In this document: positions 35,243 to 45,733 of the stretch, piece by piece
Numbering within the stretch: the first letter of the stretch is position 1
Layout: each line of letters opens with the position of its first letter
NCBI GenBank assembly: GCA_022266195.1
Contig: WHVY01000004.1
Span: 1,567,501 to 1,631,500, forward strand
Length of the DNA stretch: 64,000 nt
Direction: 5' to 3'
DNA from: Tetranychus cinnabarinus
Taxonomy: Eukaryota > Arthropoda > Arachnida > Trombidiformes > Tetranychidae
Notes under the pieces: generated by a model
The model's input: the letters and a program-made list of their open reading frames with translations, nothing else
Databases searched by the model: none
What the model was told of the DNA's origin: nothing
Made by a program: the position numbers and the translations under genes

Positions 35243-35906
35243 TAGGTTAGTTTTGTAATCTTTGAGAAGAAAAATGTTTCATATCGATTTCAGTTTCATC
35301 TCAATTAAAGCAAGAGGACACAAAAAATTAGCGTAATAATAATATATTATGATAACAAGATTAATAATAACAATTAACTTGTTATTATTTCTTCAATTTG
35401 TCTCTTCTTAAAATCATTTCTTTCAAATTGTGGAATAAAAATCTATGATAAATGCACAAGTCTTGTTTATGCTTCGTATGAGAATTACTTAGAAGCATAA
35501 ACTATAACTATTAAATTTGCTTGGGTGTATCAATGATAATTGTAAGTTTCATTTCTCACAGATAGAGAAGTCTTGTGTAACGTTAAAAATAAATGAAACT
35601 CAAGTTAAATGAATAACTAAAGATCAAAACTGATAGATTTTAAATTAAAATTAATCTTTTTGGAGACAGGCAAGATGTTGAGTTTTTTCGCATGAAATTA
35701 AAAATTCGGTCAGAAGGAAAAATAGGAATGGAAGGCAAGAAATCGAGTAGTGAGTGTGTGTTTATGTGTTTGTTGTGTGGTGTTTGGTTTGTGTAAAGAG
35801 AAAGGATTAATGAGCACGACGGAGCAAAGCTGATTCCATCCAAAGATCTTTCAAATGACACTGAAAGATGAGCTATAATGAAATGACCAAGAGTTTTGCC
35901 AAAAAA
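35243..35906. repeat. About 665-bp duplicated block, copy 1
   Basis: Near-identical to 44677-45348 and 52595-53264; a truncated copy is at about 43180-43280. It has an imperfect palindrome (AATAATAACAAgTTAaTTGTTATTATT) and a (GT)n microsatellite (near 35753). It has no convincing coding frame; the frame at 35640-35951 is an accident of fusion with PPM1G sequence. The copy at 52.6 kb, just beyond the PPM1G 3' end, is the likely source. Confidence 0.85.
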
Positions 35907-36000
35907 CTTTTTTCTTTTTGGCCTTTCCTTTGGAGCTTGATGAGGATGCATCAGATATTATATATTTAATATCAAACATTGAGATACAATGAGGTCAACA
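35907..36000 (-). pseudogene. PPM1G fragment (exon piece plus intron-1 piece)
   Basis: About 55 bp match the KGKGKKKKV-encoding part of PPM1G exon 2 (counterpart near 54510-54565). It is joined to about 35 bp matching PPM1G intron 1 (counterpart near 55785-55815). The intervening 1.2 kb of PPM1G is absent. Non-functional. Confidence 0.75.
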
Positions 36001-36288
36001 TATCTACAATAAATCCAATAGACACCCATTGTTGCACCAAACATACCAAATCCTCTAGCTATTGACTTACGAACATGACCTGAAATAATAAAAGTGGATA
36101 TCAAACTATTAGCAAGACAAAATAACATTTATGCAAAAACATTGAAGAAAAGTATGGAATCATTATGACAGTCTCAAATTTCTGAAAAGGTTGATCAAAA
36201 TGAGTTGATTACTTACTAGTAAACATGAAGCTTAACGATCCAACAACCAAACCACCAGAAAATGAGTACAGATAAGTTTGCCTAACAC
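36001..36288 (-). pseudogene. COX20 fragment 1 (part of exon 3, intron, part of exon 2)
   Basis: Matches 48266-48560 of the intact COX20 gene on the same strand: the codons for YWIYCRY back through GHVRKS, intron 2, and exon 2 up to CVRQTYLYS. The fragment then stops abruptly at ACACATGG(T) and continues as GST exon 3. Non-functional. Confidence 0.85.
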
Positions 36289-36362
36289 ATGGTCAATCCA
36301 GTTGGATAAAGTGAATGTCCAGGTGCAAATTCAACCACAAGATAAGTACATATAAGTCGCAG
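36289..36362 (-). pseudogene. GST exon 3 fragment fused to COX20
   Basis: Matches the 5' 70 bp of GST exon 3 (YLVDKFAPGHSLYPTD region) up to the splice acceptor. It is fused on one side to COX20 exon 2 and on the other, after the intron, to the COX20 C-terminal region. Confidence 0.8.
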
Positions 36363-36382
36363 AAAAGATTAATAAACCTATT

Positions 36383-36656
36383 TCTTGAATTCAGAAATAA
36401 TTGGATCATTTAGTTGACTTCCTGATTCTAAGGCTTTAGAGGCAAGTATTTCAGATATCTTTTTGAGCTGCTCTTGCTCCTAAATAAAATAACATTATGC
36501 AAAAACCATTGCATTATGGAACTATTATGACAATCTCAAATTTCTGAACAGTTCAGTCAAAATGAGTTGATTACTTAATAGTAAACAAGAAGCTTAACGA
36601 TGTAGTAACCAAACCACCAGTAAATGAGTACAGATAAGTTTGCCTAACACATGGTT
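36383..36656 (-). pseudogene. COX20 fragment 2 (exon 3 end plus exon 2 piece)
   Basis: 36385-36480 corresponds to the C-terminal codons of COX20 (EQEQLKKISEILASKALE...PIISEF). It is followed by a shortened intron and the exon-2 piece ending at the same ACACATGGT junction as fragment 1. The middle of exon 3 is deleted. Confidence 0.8.
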
Positions 36657-37084
36657 AATCCAGTTGGATAAAGTGAATGTCCAGGAGCAAATTTGTCCAC
36701 AAGATAAGTACATATGTATCGACTGAAAAGATTGATAAAATAGACAAATATTTATGTTTATGCCTTAACCATAAAATCAAAGTGATGTTACCTTTCTCAA
36801 AGAGCATATCCATCATCAACCAAAGTAGGAACACAATGAAATGGGTTTATCGTTTCGATATTAGATTGCGTAGAGACTGAAAAAATGGAAAATTGATCGT
36901 ATTACATTTATATTATATCAGTATAATTATAATTACACGCGTTGATGAACTCTGGCTTCATATGTTCACCAGTCATTATATTGACTTCTTTTTCCTCTAC
37001 ATTTAGTCCAATTTGCTTGGAAACGATTGCTCACACCCCTCGCGCTGTAGGAGAAAGACTATCGTGATACAATTGTACTGACAT
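36657..37084 (-). pseudogene. GST pseudogene 8
   Basis: Order on the - strand: exon 1 (about 36943-37084), exon 2 (36792-36850) and only the first ~66 bp of exon 3 (36657-36722), which then joins COX20 sequence. Exon 1 has small indels after the ATG region (near 37028-37045) and a weakened donor. In exon 2 the Trp of ALWES is a TGA stop and the acceptor AG is lost. Clearly dead. Confidence 0.9.
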
Positions 37085-37299
37085 TTTATTGTTCTAGTTG
37101 AACTAGAAGTTTACAAATATTGATCTGATCAATTTATCCTTTCGCACCTCTTTGTGGTGAGGTTAATGATCATTTTAATGAACGAACAATAAGCTTCAGC
37201 TTTCCAACTTTTACGGTCACAGAAAGCAGTCGCTTTAACTGAAAATGGAACTGATCTGTTGAATAGAAATCAAGAATGATAACCTCACTATCGTGCTAC

Positions 37300-37355
37300 A
37301 ATTGTACTGACATTTTGTTGTTCTAGTTGAACTAGAAGTCGCTTTAACTGAAAAT
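37300..37355 (-). pseudogene. GST 5'-end relic
   Basis: Repeats the start-codon/leader piece at 37060-37110 about 240 bp further upstream, together with the following GTCGCTTTAACTGAAAATG stretch, so a local tandem duplication happened here. A similar relic is at about 33535-33600. Confidence 0.55.
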
Positions 37356-37733
37356 GCTACTTATCTGTTGCACAGAAACTAAACATTATATTTCTCATAA
37401 TAGGCCCGTTTCGTGGTTTATCAGGAGTTTAATCAAAATCAAACGAATCTATCATTCGATAGATGAATAAAGCCTAAACTAGGAATATTTTTTTGCTCTG
37501 ATCGGCTGTCAATCATCTTTGCGAAAATGAATATATTATTATACTAAAATTATTTGCTCAAAATAACCCAAATACTTGTGTTGAACTTTGTAACAAGTGA
37601 TAATTGAATTGAATTACATGGAGGAATCGTGATTCTAAAGAAACAATCTGAATAAAATGCATGGTTAAACTTTTTTATTTTCTACAAAAAAGGTTGAATT
37701 TTAGATTTAACAATCAATCTAATACAATAAGAG

Positions 37734-38407
37734 TTAACCACGACATGGAGAGTATATACGAGTTTGATTTAAATTTAAAATTGCTCGATTAAAAATATCA
37801 CGAGATCTGCAACAATAAGAATCGAAATATTGTCCAAAATTAAAATTGGCAAGAATTTCATTTTTTCGTCTCTCCATATCGGAAAAATGTTCTTCACCAA
37901 GTATGATTGGACGTATTCGACGAGGCTGAGCAAGTAGATATGAATCAAAATCTGAATTGACTATTTCAGCTTGCTTATCCAAAAATGCTCTGTTACATGT
38001 ATGATGGCAGCAATATTCGTTGCATCCAGATTCATCGATTAAATCTTGATGCGTTAACAAATAATCAACGTTAGCTGCATCCAAATCGTAGGTGAGCCGT
38101 AGCTTGGTATTCAATAGGAAGCAATCGCCATCTACAAAGAACTTATCTCTCATATCTCGTGTTTTAAAACGGCTATGCAATGGATAGAAAAGATAAGTCC
38201 ATTAAAGCAAAACTCAAACCAATAATAATACAATTTAATATTCTTGTATTATAGTTACCAATAATTCCAGACATAATTTAAAACCGAAATATCCGGTAGG
38301 TTGAAAAGGGGCGCAAACGGATTTTCAGGATAAGGTAATCCAATGCCAGGCTTTATAAACCTTAAATATTCAATCTTTTCACTTGGTATCCCTGTGAATG
38401 CTGACAG
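37734..38407 (-). pseudogene. Ubiquitin-like/Cys-rich family, copy C (exons 1-2 missing)
   Basis: Exon 3 (38259-38407) and exon 4 (37734-38172) are open and in frame with each other (LSAFTGIPSEKIEYLRF..., then DKFFVDGDCFLLN... to IYSPCRG). Exons 1 and 2, which should lie at about 38460-38640, are absent. Beyond the exon-3 acceptor the sequence jumps to DNA normally found upstream of exon 1 (GAAACCTGTAAGCTTCCAGC). The deletion removes the start codon and the first ubiquitin-like strands. The Cys cluster is divergent (ESGCNEYCCHHTC). An internal ATG at 38180 (before the acceptor) or 38150 could start a C-terminal-only protein, but I treat it as a 5'-truncated pseudogene. Confidence 0.75.
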
Positions 38408-38410
38408 CTA

Positions 38411-39002
38411 TGAATAATGTTAATGATGAATGATGAAACCTGTAAGCTTCCAGCTTCTTGGAATCTATCTGAAGCATAGTTACTTTTTCGACATATTATG
38501 TTTTAAGATCGTTTTACGACCAGTTTGAAACAAAGCAAATACATTAGAAAGTCTGAACTGAAATTGACAAAAAAGACAAGTGGACCAAAGTTGACTGGTG
38601 TGACTAGTCTAGTCTTGTCCGAGTTTCCGAAGTAAATTCCGGTTATTTCAAACATCTTTCTTAAGCTATTCGTGCCTTTGGAACATGGAGTTTAAATTCA
38701 AACATTAATCCCCAAACTTGTAAGCTTCCAGGTAAAGCCAAGGTAAACCTTCACCTCTACTATGGTCTTTTGGGATTTATGTGAAGCTAGTTACTTTTTT
38801 AAAAATATAAAATGTTTTAAGATCGTTTTTTAGACTCGATTGAAACATTGGTTCAAGGCTTATTTGCATAGATCTCGGGAAAAAAAATAAAATCTTCTAT
38901 TTAATAATACATTAGGAACGGATTATTTCGATTCAAGTTTTTTTTTATGATAATTACCTTTACCGTTTGCACTGATAAATGGTCTATTTGAAGGCTAAAA
39001 AA
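38411..39002. other. Rearranged flank of copy C
   Basis: Holds a duplicated 5' block with the GC-rich core in a mutated form (CTATTCGTGCCTTTGG near 38667) and sequence matching 33110-33330. Confidence 0.6.
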
Positions 39003-39162
39003 ATGACAAAGGTCAAGAAAAGAAAGAGAATCGTTTGAGATTGAAGATTTTATGCGTGACAATGGTAATGATTACTGTTTTAATTGTAAACACGAATGGA
39101 TAAACCAGTTGATTATCAGTTGTGGCATTCGATATTTGGCTCAAACAAAGCGACCATTGTGA
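39003..39162 (+). pseudogene. Diverged copy of the 33331 small ORF
   Basis: Homologous to 33331-33492 but with a 2-nt deletion that puts a stop after about 11 codons. Past the lesion the old frame is readable to the same KRPL stop (DYCFNCKHEWINQLIISCGIRYLAQTKRPL in two parts). Most differences change amino acids, which argues against selection. Confidence 0.45.
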
Positions 39163-39437
39163 TGGTTAGTCGCTTCTTTTATTTCCTTGCTTTTTGTTGT
39201 TTTTGGCTTTTGTTTTCATTCGATTTAGGTTCACCCTTGACCCGCTTGAATCTAAATCAATAAACATCAGTTGATAAGTGGTAATTGAATTGAAGCTTGC
39301 ATGGAGAAATCGTTATTCAAATGAAACAATCTGAATTAAGTGCATTTAAAATACAATGAATGGTAAAATTTATTTAGGTTTTATTTGAAGAAATGGGCCA
39401 AATTTAGACGACACATTTCGATTTGATACAATCATAG

Positions 39438-40335
39438 TCAACCACGGCATGGCAAGTAAATACGATTTTGTAGGTTATCAAATTCACGCATAGAAACATG
39501 ACGAGATCTGCAACAATAAGAATCAAAATATTGTGCAAAATTAAAATCGGCAAGAATTTCAATTTTTCGCCTTTCCATGTCAATAAAATGTTCATAGTAT
39601 ATTTGGACGTATTCGACGAGGCTGAGCAAGCAGATATGAATTAAAATCTGAATTGACTATTTCAGCTTGTTTATCCAAAAAAGCTCTGTTACATGTATGA
39701 TGGCAATGATCAGCACTGCAAGCAGTTTCATCAATTAAATCTTGATGCGTTAAAAAATAATGAACGTAGGTTTTATCCAAATCAAAGGTCAGCAGTAGCT
39801 TTGTATTGAGCATGAAACAATCGCCATCTGTAAAGAAATGATCTCTAATATCTTCCATCTTACGACCACTGTGTAATGAATAGGAAAAGAAAGTCCATTA
39901 AAGCAAAACTCAACTCAATAATAATACAATTGATTTTAAAAAATTATAATTACCAATATCTCCTGTTATAATAAAAACAAGCATTTCCAGGTTGTTGATG
40001 AGACACAAAAAGATTTTCACGATTTCCATTACCCGGCTTTAGGAACGTTAAATAATCCATCTTTTCACTTGGTATCCTTGTGAATGCTGAAAGCTATGAA
40101 TGATTTTAATGATTAAATGTGTTCAAATATAGCAAAAATGTATTTACCTGTTCAAGTATTGATTTACGAATTTCATTACTTTCCTTTGCACTCCAGTCAA
40201 TAACAATATCTTGATAATCATCCAATAGTTTCACTCTTATTGCAGCTGCACAAAGGGAAGTAAAAGTTATTCAAAAATAAGAAGCATCAAAGTTCAAGAC
40301 TTACTTTTTTTGGAATTACAGTCTTTTTCATTCAT
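39438..40335 (-). pseudogene. Ubiquitin-like/Cys-rich family, copy D (5-bp deletion)
   Basis: Exons on the - strand: 40305-40335, 40148-40245, 39954-40093 and 39438-39868. Exons 1-3 are intact with normal splice sites. Exon 4 is 431 nt instead of 436. Relative to copy B, five bases are missing near 39595, so the frame stops right after RIRPNIL, about 90 residues into exon 4. The conserved tail, including FDSYCCRSRHV and YLPCRG, remains readable in the shifted frame. The loss removes the second Cys group and the PCRG end, so the product is probably non-functional. The lesion looks recent, because few other changes separate D from B. Confidence 0.8.
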
Positions 40336-40919
40336 TTTGATAATTTAAGTTGAAAACAATCCAAAGATGAAGTACAAACCAAAGGCAATAGAAAGTCTGA
40401 ACTGAAATAAACAAAAAAGACAAGTGGACCAAAGTTGACTGGTCTGTCCAGTATTTTCTTGTAAGGTTGTCCGAGAATCCGTCGACTCACTCAGTTCGAG
40501 TTCACTGTAATTTTTTACAAGTTTCCCAAGTAAATTTGGGTTGTTTTCACACATTTCTTTACGCTGTTCGCGCCTTTGGAAGAGCGAGTTCAAATGCAAA
40601 AAGTTAACCATAAAACCTGTAAGCTTTAGGTGAAGCTATGGTCTTGCCTTAATAACCAGACAATGTAAAATTACTAGCTTCTGGTCTGTGAAAATTAGCT
40701 TTGACAACTTTTGTTTTTAGATTCAACTTTTCGTAAAAAGCAGATTGAAACATTGGTTTGGGGAAAAGATTTAATTATTAATCACTAAATATTCAAATTA
40801 CTTGCCATTGAATAGATTTGTGAAAAAAATGAATTAAATCTTCTATTCAATAATATAATTCATTAGAAATGAACAAATTCACTTTTTAACAATGTTATTG
40901 TGATGTTATTATCCTTATG
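40336..40919. other. Upstream region of copy D
   Basis: Contains the 5' block with the core as CTGTTCGCGCCTTTGG (40564-40579), about 230 bp before the ATG at 40335, then sequence resembling 29640-29870 upstream of GST 7's 3' end. No gene. Confidence 0.55.
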
Positions 40920-41475
40920 ATTTGAGTAAACCGGCTAAACATATATATTTACATGTGGATCGACTGAAAAGATTGATAAAATAGATCAATATTTATATTT
41001 ATGTTTAACTATAAAAATCAAAGTGATGTTACCTTTCCCAAAGAGCAAATCCATCATCGACCAGCGAAGGAACACAATGGAATGGGTTTATCTGTTTAAA
41101 AGATGGGATGAAAGGTTAAAGTAAGATTGAAAATTGATCAGGATTTATAATTATAATGATTTAGGATGTATCCGGTCAATGGAAAAAATGTTGGTTAATC
41201 TTGGTTAAAAGACAAAGTTGTTAAGAAAAAGATGAGATAAGAACATCTTTTTCTTAACAACTTTTTAACCAAGATAGTCTTTTAACCAAGATTAACCAAC
41301 ATTTTTTCCATTGACCGGATACACCCTTACTCACGTTAAGGAACTCTGGCTTCATATGTTGACCAGACAATAAATCGACTTCTTTTTCTTCGTAACTGAG
41401 ACCAATATGCTTGGCAACGATTCGAACCATTCACGCTGAAGGAGAAAGATTGTCGTGGTACAATTGGGCTGGCAT
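40920..41475 (-). pseudogene. GST pseudogene 9, with a transposon insertion
   Basis: Exon 1 (41335-41475) has the start codon, but CGA became TGA at the codon before VVR, giving a stop at about residue 15. Exon 2 (41033-41091) is nearly normal. Exon 3 is almost wholly deleted: about 20 bp of its C-terminal end (near 40921) abuts the acceptor region near 40971. Intron 1 carries a 163-bp inverted-repeat element. The promoter TATA is mutated (CCTTTTTAA on the + strand near 41552). Confidence 0.9.
41164..41326. mobile_element. Foldback MITE, PIF/Harbinger-like, with TTA target duplication
   Basis: A 163-bp element whose ends are inverted repeats of at least 50 bp (left GGATGTATCCGGTCAATGGA, right complement GGGTGTATCCGGTCAATGGA), with only a short unpaired middle. 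It is flanked by TTA on both sides (41161-41163, 41327-41329). The empty site is known from the paralogous GST introns, where the sequence reads GATTTACTCAC, so the 3-bp TTA duplication is directly demonstrable. A 3-bp TWA duplication and GG-starting ends are typical of PIF/Harbinger non-autonomous elements. No coding capacity. Confidence 0.92.
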
Positions 41476-41654
41476 TTCGTTGGACTAGATGAACGCAGTT
41501 TGATATGAAATAGAAGTTTATAGTTAAAGTGAACAATTGATAATGGAATCAACCTTTTTAATTCAAGCATATTGATAAGATCAACTGAACCTGATAACTG
41601 GGTGTATTTTCTAGGAAATATAATGCTCTTGAATTTTTGATGAGCTGTTAGCTT

Positions 41655-41851
41655 ACCCTTCCTGTCAAGTTTTACTGCTATTACAAACCTGACTAGTAAA
41701 GTCCATGTCTTACAAACATCTGTTGCTATTCGCGCCTTTGGAAACTCAAATGGAAGGACAATCCTAAAACTTGTAAGCTTAGCTTGAGTTTTCCCGCTCA
41801 ACTGCTTGACTAGTCTTTTCTAGTTTTGCAAAAAAAATAACTAGCTTCAGG
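41655..41851. repeat. Duplicated block, copy 2 of 3
   Basis: Second copy of the 31201-31425 block, including CTATTCGCGCCTTTGG (41728-41743). It ends immediately downstream of copy E's extended stop. Confidence 0.75.
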
Positions 41852-42837
41852 TTAGAAATGTAAAATAAAATTTATTTCTGTTTTACAAAAGGGATTAAAT
41901 GAAAGACAACACATTTCAATCTGATACAAACAGAGTTCACCACGGCATGGCGAGTAAATACGAGTTTGTAGGTTATAACTGGCACGATTAGAAACATGAC
42001 GAGATCTGAAACAATAAGAATCAAAATATTGTGCAAAATTAAAATCGGCAAGAATTTCAATTTTTCGACTTTCCATATCAAACCATTCTTCATCGGCAAT
42101 AAACATTGGACGTATTGGCCTAGGCTGGTCGCGCAGATATGAATCAAAATCTGAATTGCATATCTCAGCTTGTTTATCCAAAAAAGCTCTGTTACATGTA
42201 TGATGGCAGAGAAATCGGCTGCATTCAGTTTCATCAATTAAATCTTGATGCGTTAAAACATAATGAATGTAAGTTTGATCCAAATCAAATGATAACAGTA
42301 GATTTGTATTGAGCATGAAACAATCGCCATCTGTAAAGAAATGATCTCTAATATCTTCCATCTTACAGCCACTGTGTAATGAATAGGAAAAGATGAGTCC
42401 ATCAAAACAATATTCAAATATCGATGATAATACAATTAATTATTAAAGAATTATAATTACCAAGAGTTCCAGTAATAATGTAAATAAGCAATACGGTCAA
42501 TGATCGTAAAAGGATTTCCAGGATTTCCATTATACGGCTTTAGAAACGTTAAAAAGTCAATCTTTTCACTTGGTATCCTTGTGAATGCTGAAAGCTATGA
42601 ATGATTTCATTGATTAAATGCGTTCAAAGAAAGCAAAATTGTACTTACCTGTTCAATAATTGATTCACCAATTTCATCACTTGTCTTTGCATTCCAGTCA
42701 ATAACAATATCTTGATGATCATCAGATAGTTTCACTCTTATTGTAGCTGAAAACGAGCGAAGTAAAAGTTATTCAATAATATGAAGCATCAAAATTCAAG
42801 ACTTACTTTTATTGGAATTACTATCATTTTCATTCAT
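41852..42837 (-). CDS. Ubiquitin-like/Cys-rich family, copy E (260 aa, stop lost)
   Basis: Exons on the - strand: 42807-42837, 42649-42746, 42461-42594 and 41852-42371; phases agree. The N-terminal ubiquitin-like part is normal (IPSEKIDFLTF). The exon-4 body is full length, with the Cys cluster as ETECSRFLCHHTC and FDSYCFRSRHV (one of the paired Cys replaced). The family stop after PCRG (TAA, GGTTAAC) has changed to GGTGAAC. The frame therefore reads on for 29 residues, adding a Cys-containing, hydrophobic-ended tail (ending NFILHF), to a stop at 41852. Whether the longer protein is stable is unknown. If the free PCRG terminus matters, copy E is a loss-of-function allele. Confidence 0.7.
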
Positions 42838-43486
42838 TTTGATAATTTAAGTTGAAAAAAATACAAGGATAAAGTACAAGGCAAAGACAATAGAAAGTCT
42901 TAACTGAAATTCACAAAAAAGACAAGTGGACCAAAGTTGACTGGTGACCAAAGTCTTGTAGGGTTGTCTGAGAATCCGTCGACTCACTCAGTTAAAGGTT
43001 CAATGTAATTTACAAGTTTCCGAAGTAAATTCCGGTTATTTCAACCATCTGTTTTACGCTATTCGCGCCTTTGGAAGAGCGAGTTCAAATACAAAAAGTT
43101 AACCATAAAACCTGTAAGCTTCCAGCTAAAGCCAAGGTGAAGCTTAACCTCTACTATAGCCTTGTGGTTGTTTCTAAAATTAGGTTAGTTTTGTAATCTT
43201 TGAGAAGAAAAATGTTTCATATCGAACACAGTTTCTTGGAATGAAGAGGACACAAAAATTAGTGAAATAATAATATATTATTATGCGGAACTTATTAGCT
43301 CAAAATAACCCAAATACTTGTGTTGAACTTTGTAAGAAGTGGTAATTGAATTGAAGTACATGGAGGAATCGTTATTCTAATGAAACAATCTGAATGAAAT
43401 GCATTTAAAATACAATGCAATGAATGGTAAAATTTATTTGAAAAAATGGGTTAAATTTTACTCATTTCAATCTGATACAATCAGAG
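42838..43486. promoter_or_regulatory. Upstream region of copy E and 3' flank of F
   Basis: CTATTCGCGCCTTTGG at 43058-43073 is about 220 bp before the E start. From about 43180 to 43280 there is a truncated piece of the 665-bp block. No separate gene. Confidence 0.55.
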
Positions 43487-44382
43487 TCAACCACGGCATG
43501 GCAAATAAATACGAATTTGTAGGTTATCTTGTCCACGCAAAGCAACATAAGGAGATCTACAACAATGAGAATCAAAATATTGTCCGATATTGAAATTTGC
43601 AAGAATTTCAATCTTTCGACTTTCCATGTCAAAAAAATGTTCTCCTGTCAGTATGAGTGGACGTATTCGACGAGGCTGAGCGCGCAGATATGAATCAAAA
43701 TCTGAATTGACTATTTCAGCTTGTTTATCCAAAAAAGCTCTGTTACATGTATGATGGCAATGATCAGCACTGCATTCAGTTTCATCAATTAAATCTTGAT
43801 GCGTTAAAACATAATGGACGCAAGTTTTATCCAAATCAAAGGTCAGCAATAGCTTTGTATTGAGCATGAAACAATCGCCATCTGTAAAGAAATGATCTCT
43901 AATATCTTCCATTTTATGATTACTGTGTAATGAATAGGAAAAGATGAGTCCATCAAAACAATATTCAAATATCGATGATAATACAATTAATTATTAAAGA
44001 ATTATAATTACCAAGAGTTCCAGTAATAATGTAAATAAGCAATAAGGTCAAAGGCATAAAAGGATTTTCAGGATTTCCATTATACGGCTTTAGAAACGAT
44101 AACAATTCAATCTTTTCACTTGGTATCCTTGTGAATGCTGAAAGCTATGAATGATTTTAATGATTAAATGTGTTCAAAGAAAGCAAAATGTACTTACCTG
44201 TTCAATAATTGATTCACGAATTTCAACACTTGTCTTTGCATTCCAGTCAATAACAATATCTTGATGATCATCCAATAGTTTCACTCTTATTGTAGCTGAA
44301 AACAAGCGAAGTAAAAGTTATTCAATAATTAGAGCATCGAAATTCAAGACTTACTTTTATTGGAATTACAATTTTCATTCAT
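43487..44382 (-). pseudogene. Ubiquitin-like/Cys-rich family, copy F (1-bp deletion in exon 3)
   Basis: Exons on the - strand: 44355-44382 (one codon shorter than in other copies), 44198-44295, 44012-44144 and 43487-43922. Exon 3 is 133 nt where the frame needs 3n+2. Relative to E and B one base is missing near 44055-44060 (ggtcaAAGGCAtaaaagg against ggtcaATGATCGtaaaagg). The shift runs into exon 4 and hits a stop about 20 codons in. Exon 4 itself is fully open from its ATG (MEDIRDHFFTDG... to IYLPCRG, with SHCCRSPYV), so the coding potential of the Cys-rich half is preserved. Either a recent pseudogene or a single-base sequence error. Confidence 0.72.
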
Positions 44383-44676
44383 TTTGATAATTTAAGTTGA
44401 AAAAATACAAAGATAAAGTACAAACCAAAGGCAATAGAAAGTCTTAACTGAAATTCACAAAAAAGACAAGTGGACCAAAGTTGACTGGTCTGTCCAGTAT
44501 TTCCGAGTAAGGTTGTCCGAGAATCCGTTGACTCACTCAGTTAGAGGTTCACTGTAATTTTTTACAATTTTCACAAGTAAATGTCGGTTATTTCAAACAT
44601 CTGTTTTCGTGCCTTTGGAAGAGCGAAGACAAATTTTAAATTTAACCTCTACTATAGCCTTGTGGTTGTTACTACA
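44383..44676. promoter_or_regulatory. Upstream region of copy F
   Basis: Has a shortened, mutated form of the GC-rich core (TTTTCGTGCCTTTGG near 44605-44619), consistent with decay of this copy. Confidence 0.5.
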
Positions 44677-45348
44677 ATTAGGTTAGTTTTGTAATCTTTG
44701 AGAAGAAAAATGTTTCGTATCGAACACAGTTTCATTTCAATTAAATGAAGAGGAAACAAAAAATTAGCGTAATAATAATATATTATGATAACAAGATTAA
44801 TAATAACAAGTTAATTGTTATTATTTCTTCAATTTGTCTCTTCTTTAAACCATTTCTTTCAAATTGTGGAATAAAAATCTATGATAAATGCACAAGTCTT
44901 GTTTATGCTTCGTATGAGAATTACTTAGAAGCATAAACTATAACTATTAAATTTGCTTGGGTGTATCAATGATAATTGTAAGTTTCATTTCTCACAGATA
45001 GAGAAGTCTTGTGTAACGTTAAAAATAAATGAAACTCAAGTTAAATGAATAACTAAAGATCAAAACTGATAGATTTTAAATTAAAATTTATCTTTTTGGA
45101 GACAAGCAAGGTGTTGAGTTTTTTTGCATGAAATGAAAAATTCGGTCAGAAGGAAAAATAGGAATGGAAGGCAAGAAATCGAGTAGTGAGTGTGTGTGTG
45201 TGTTTATGTGTTTGTTGTGTGGTGTTTGGTTTGTGTAAAGAGAAAGGGTTAATGAGCACGACGGAGCAAAGCTGATTCCATCCAAGGATCTTTCAAATGA
45301 CACTGAAAGATGAGCTATAATGAAATGACCAAGAGTTTTGCCAAAAAA
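44677..45348. repeat. About 665-bp duplicated block, copy 2
   Basis: Closely matches 35243-35906 and 52595-53264, including the palindrome and the (GT)n run near 45189. Its right end is fused to PPM1G sequence at the same base as copy 1. Confidence 0.85.
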
Positions 45349-45450
45349 CTTTTTTCTTTTTGCCCTTTCCTTTGGAGCTTGATGAGGATTCATCAGGTAT
45401 TATATATTAAATATCAAACATTGAGATACAATGAGGTCAACATATCTACA
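45349..45450 (-). pseudogene. PPM1G fragment
   Basis: The same small exon piece plus intron-1 piece as at 35907-36000, with the same internal breakpoints. Confidence 0.75.
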
Positions 45451-45733
45451 ATAAATCCAATAGACACCCATTGTGGCACCAAACATACCAAATCATCTAG
45501 CTATTGACTTACGAACATGACCTGAAATAATAAAAGCGGATGTCAAACTATTAGCAAGACAAAATAACATTTATGCAAAAACATTGAAGAAAAGTATGGA
45601 ATCATTATGACAATCTCAAATTTATGAAAAGGTCAACAAAATGAGTTGATTACTTACTAGTAAACATGAAGCTTAACGATTCAACAACCAAACCACCAGT
45701 AAATGAGTACAGATAAGTTTGCCTAACACATGG
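45451..45733 (-). pseudogene. COX20 fragment 3
   Basis: Same extent as COX20 fragment 1 (36001-36288): part of exon 3, intron 2, and exon 2 up to the ACACATGGT junction. Confidence 0.85.

Noticed and set aside
35640..35951. 103-aa minus-strand frame, repeated at 45088-45393
   Set aside because: It begins out of frame in PPM1G exon sequence and crosses the breakpoint into the non-coding 665-bp block; similarity between copies is explained by DNA duplication.
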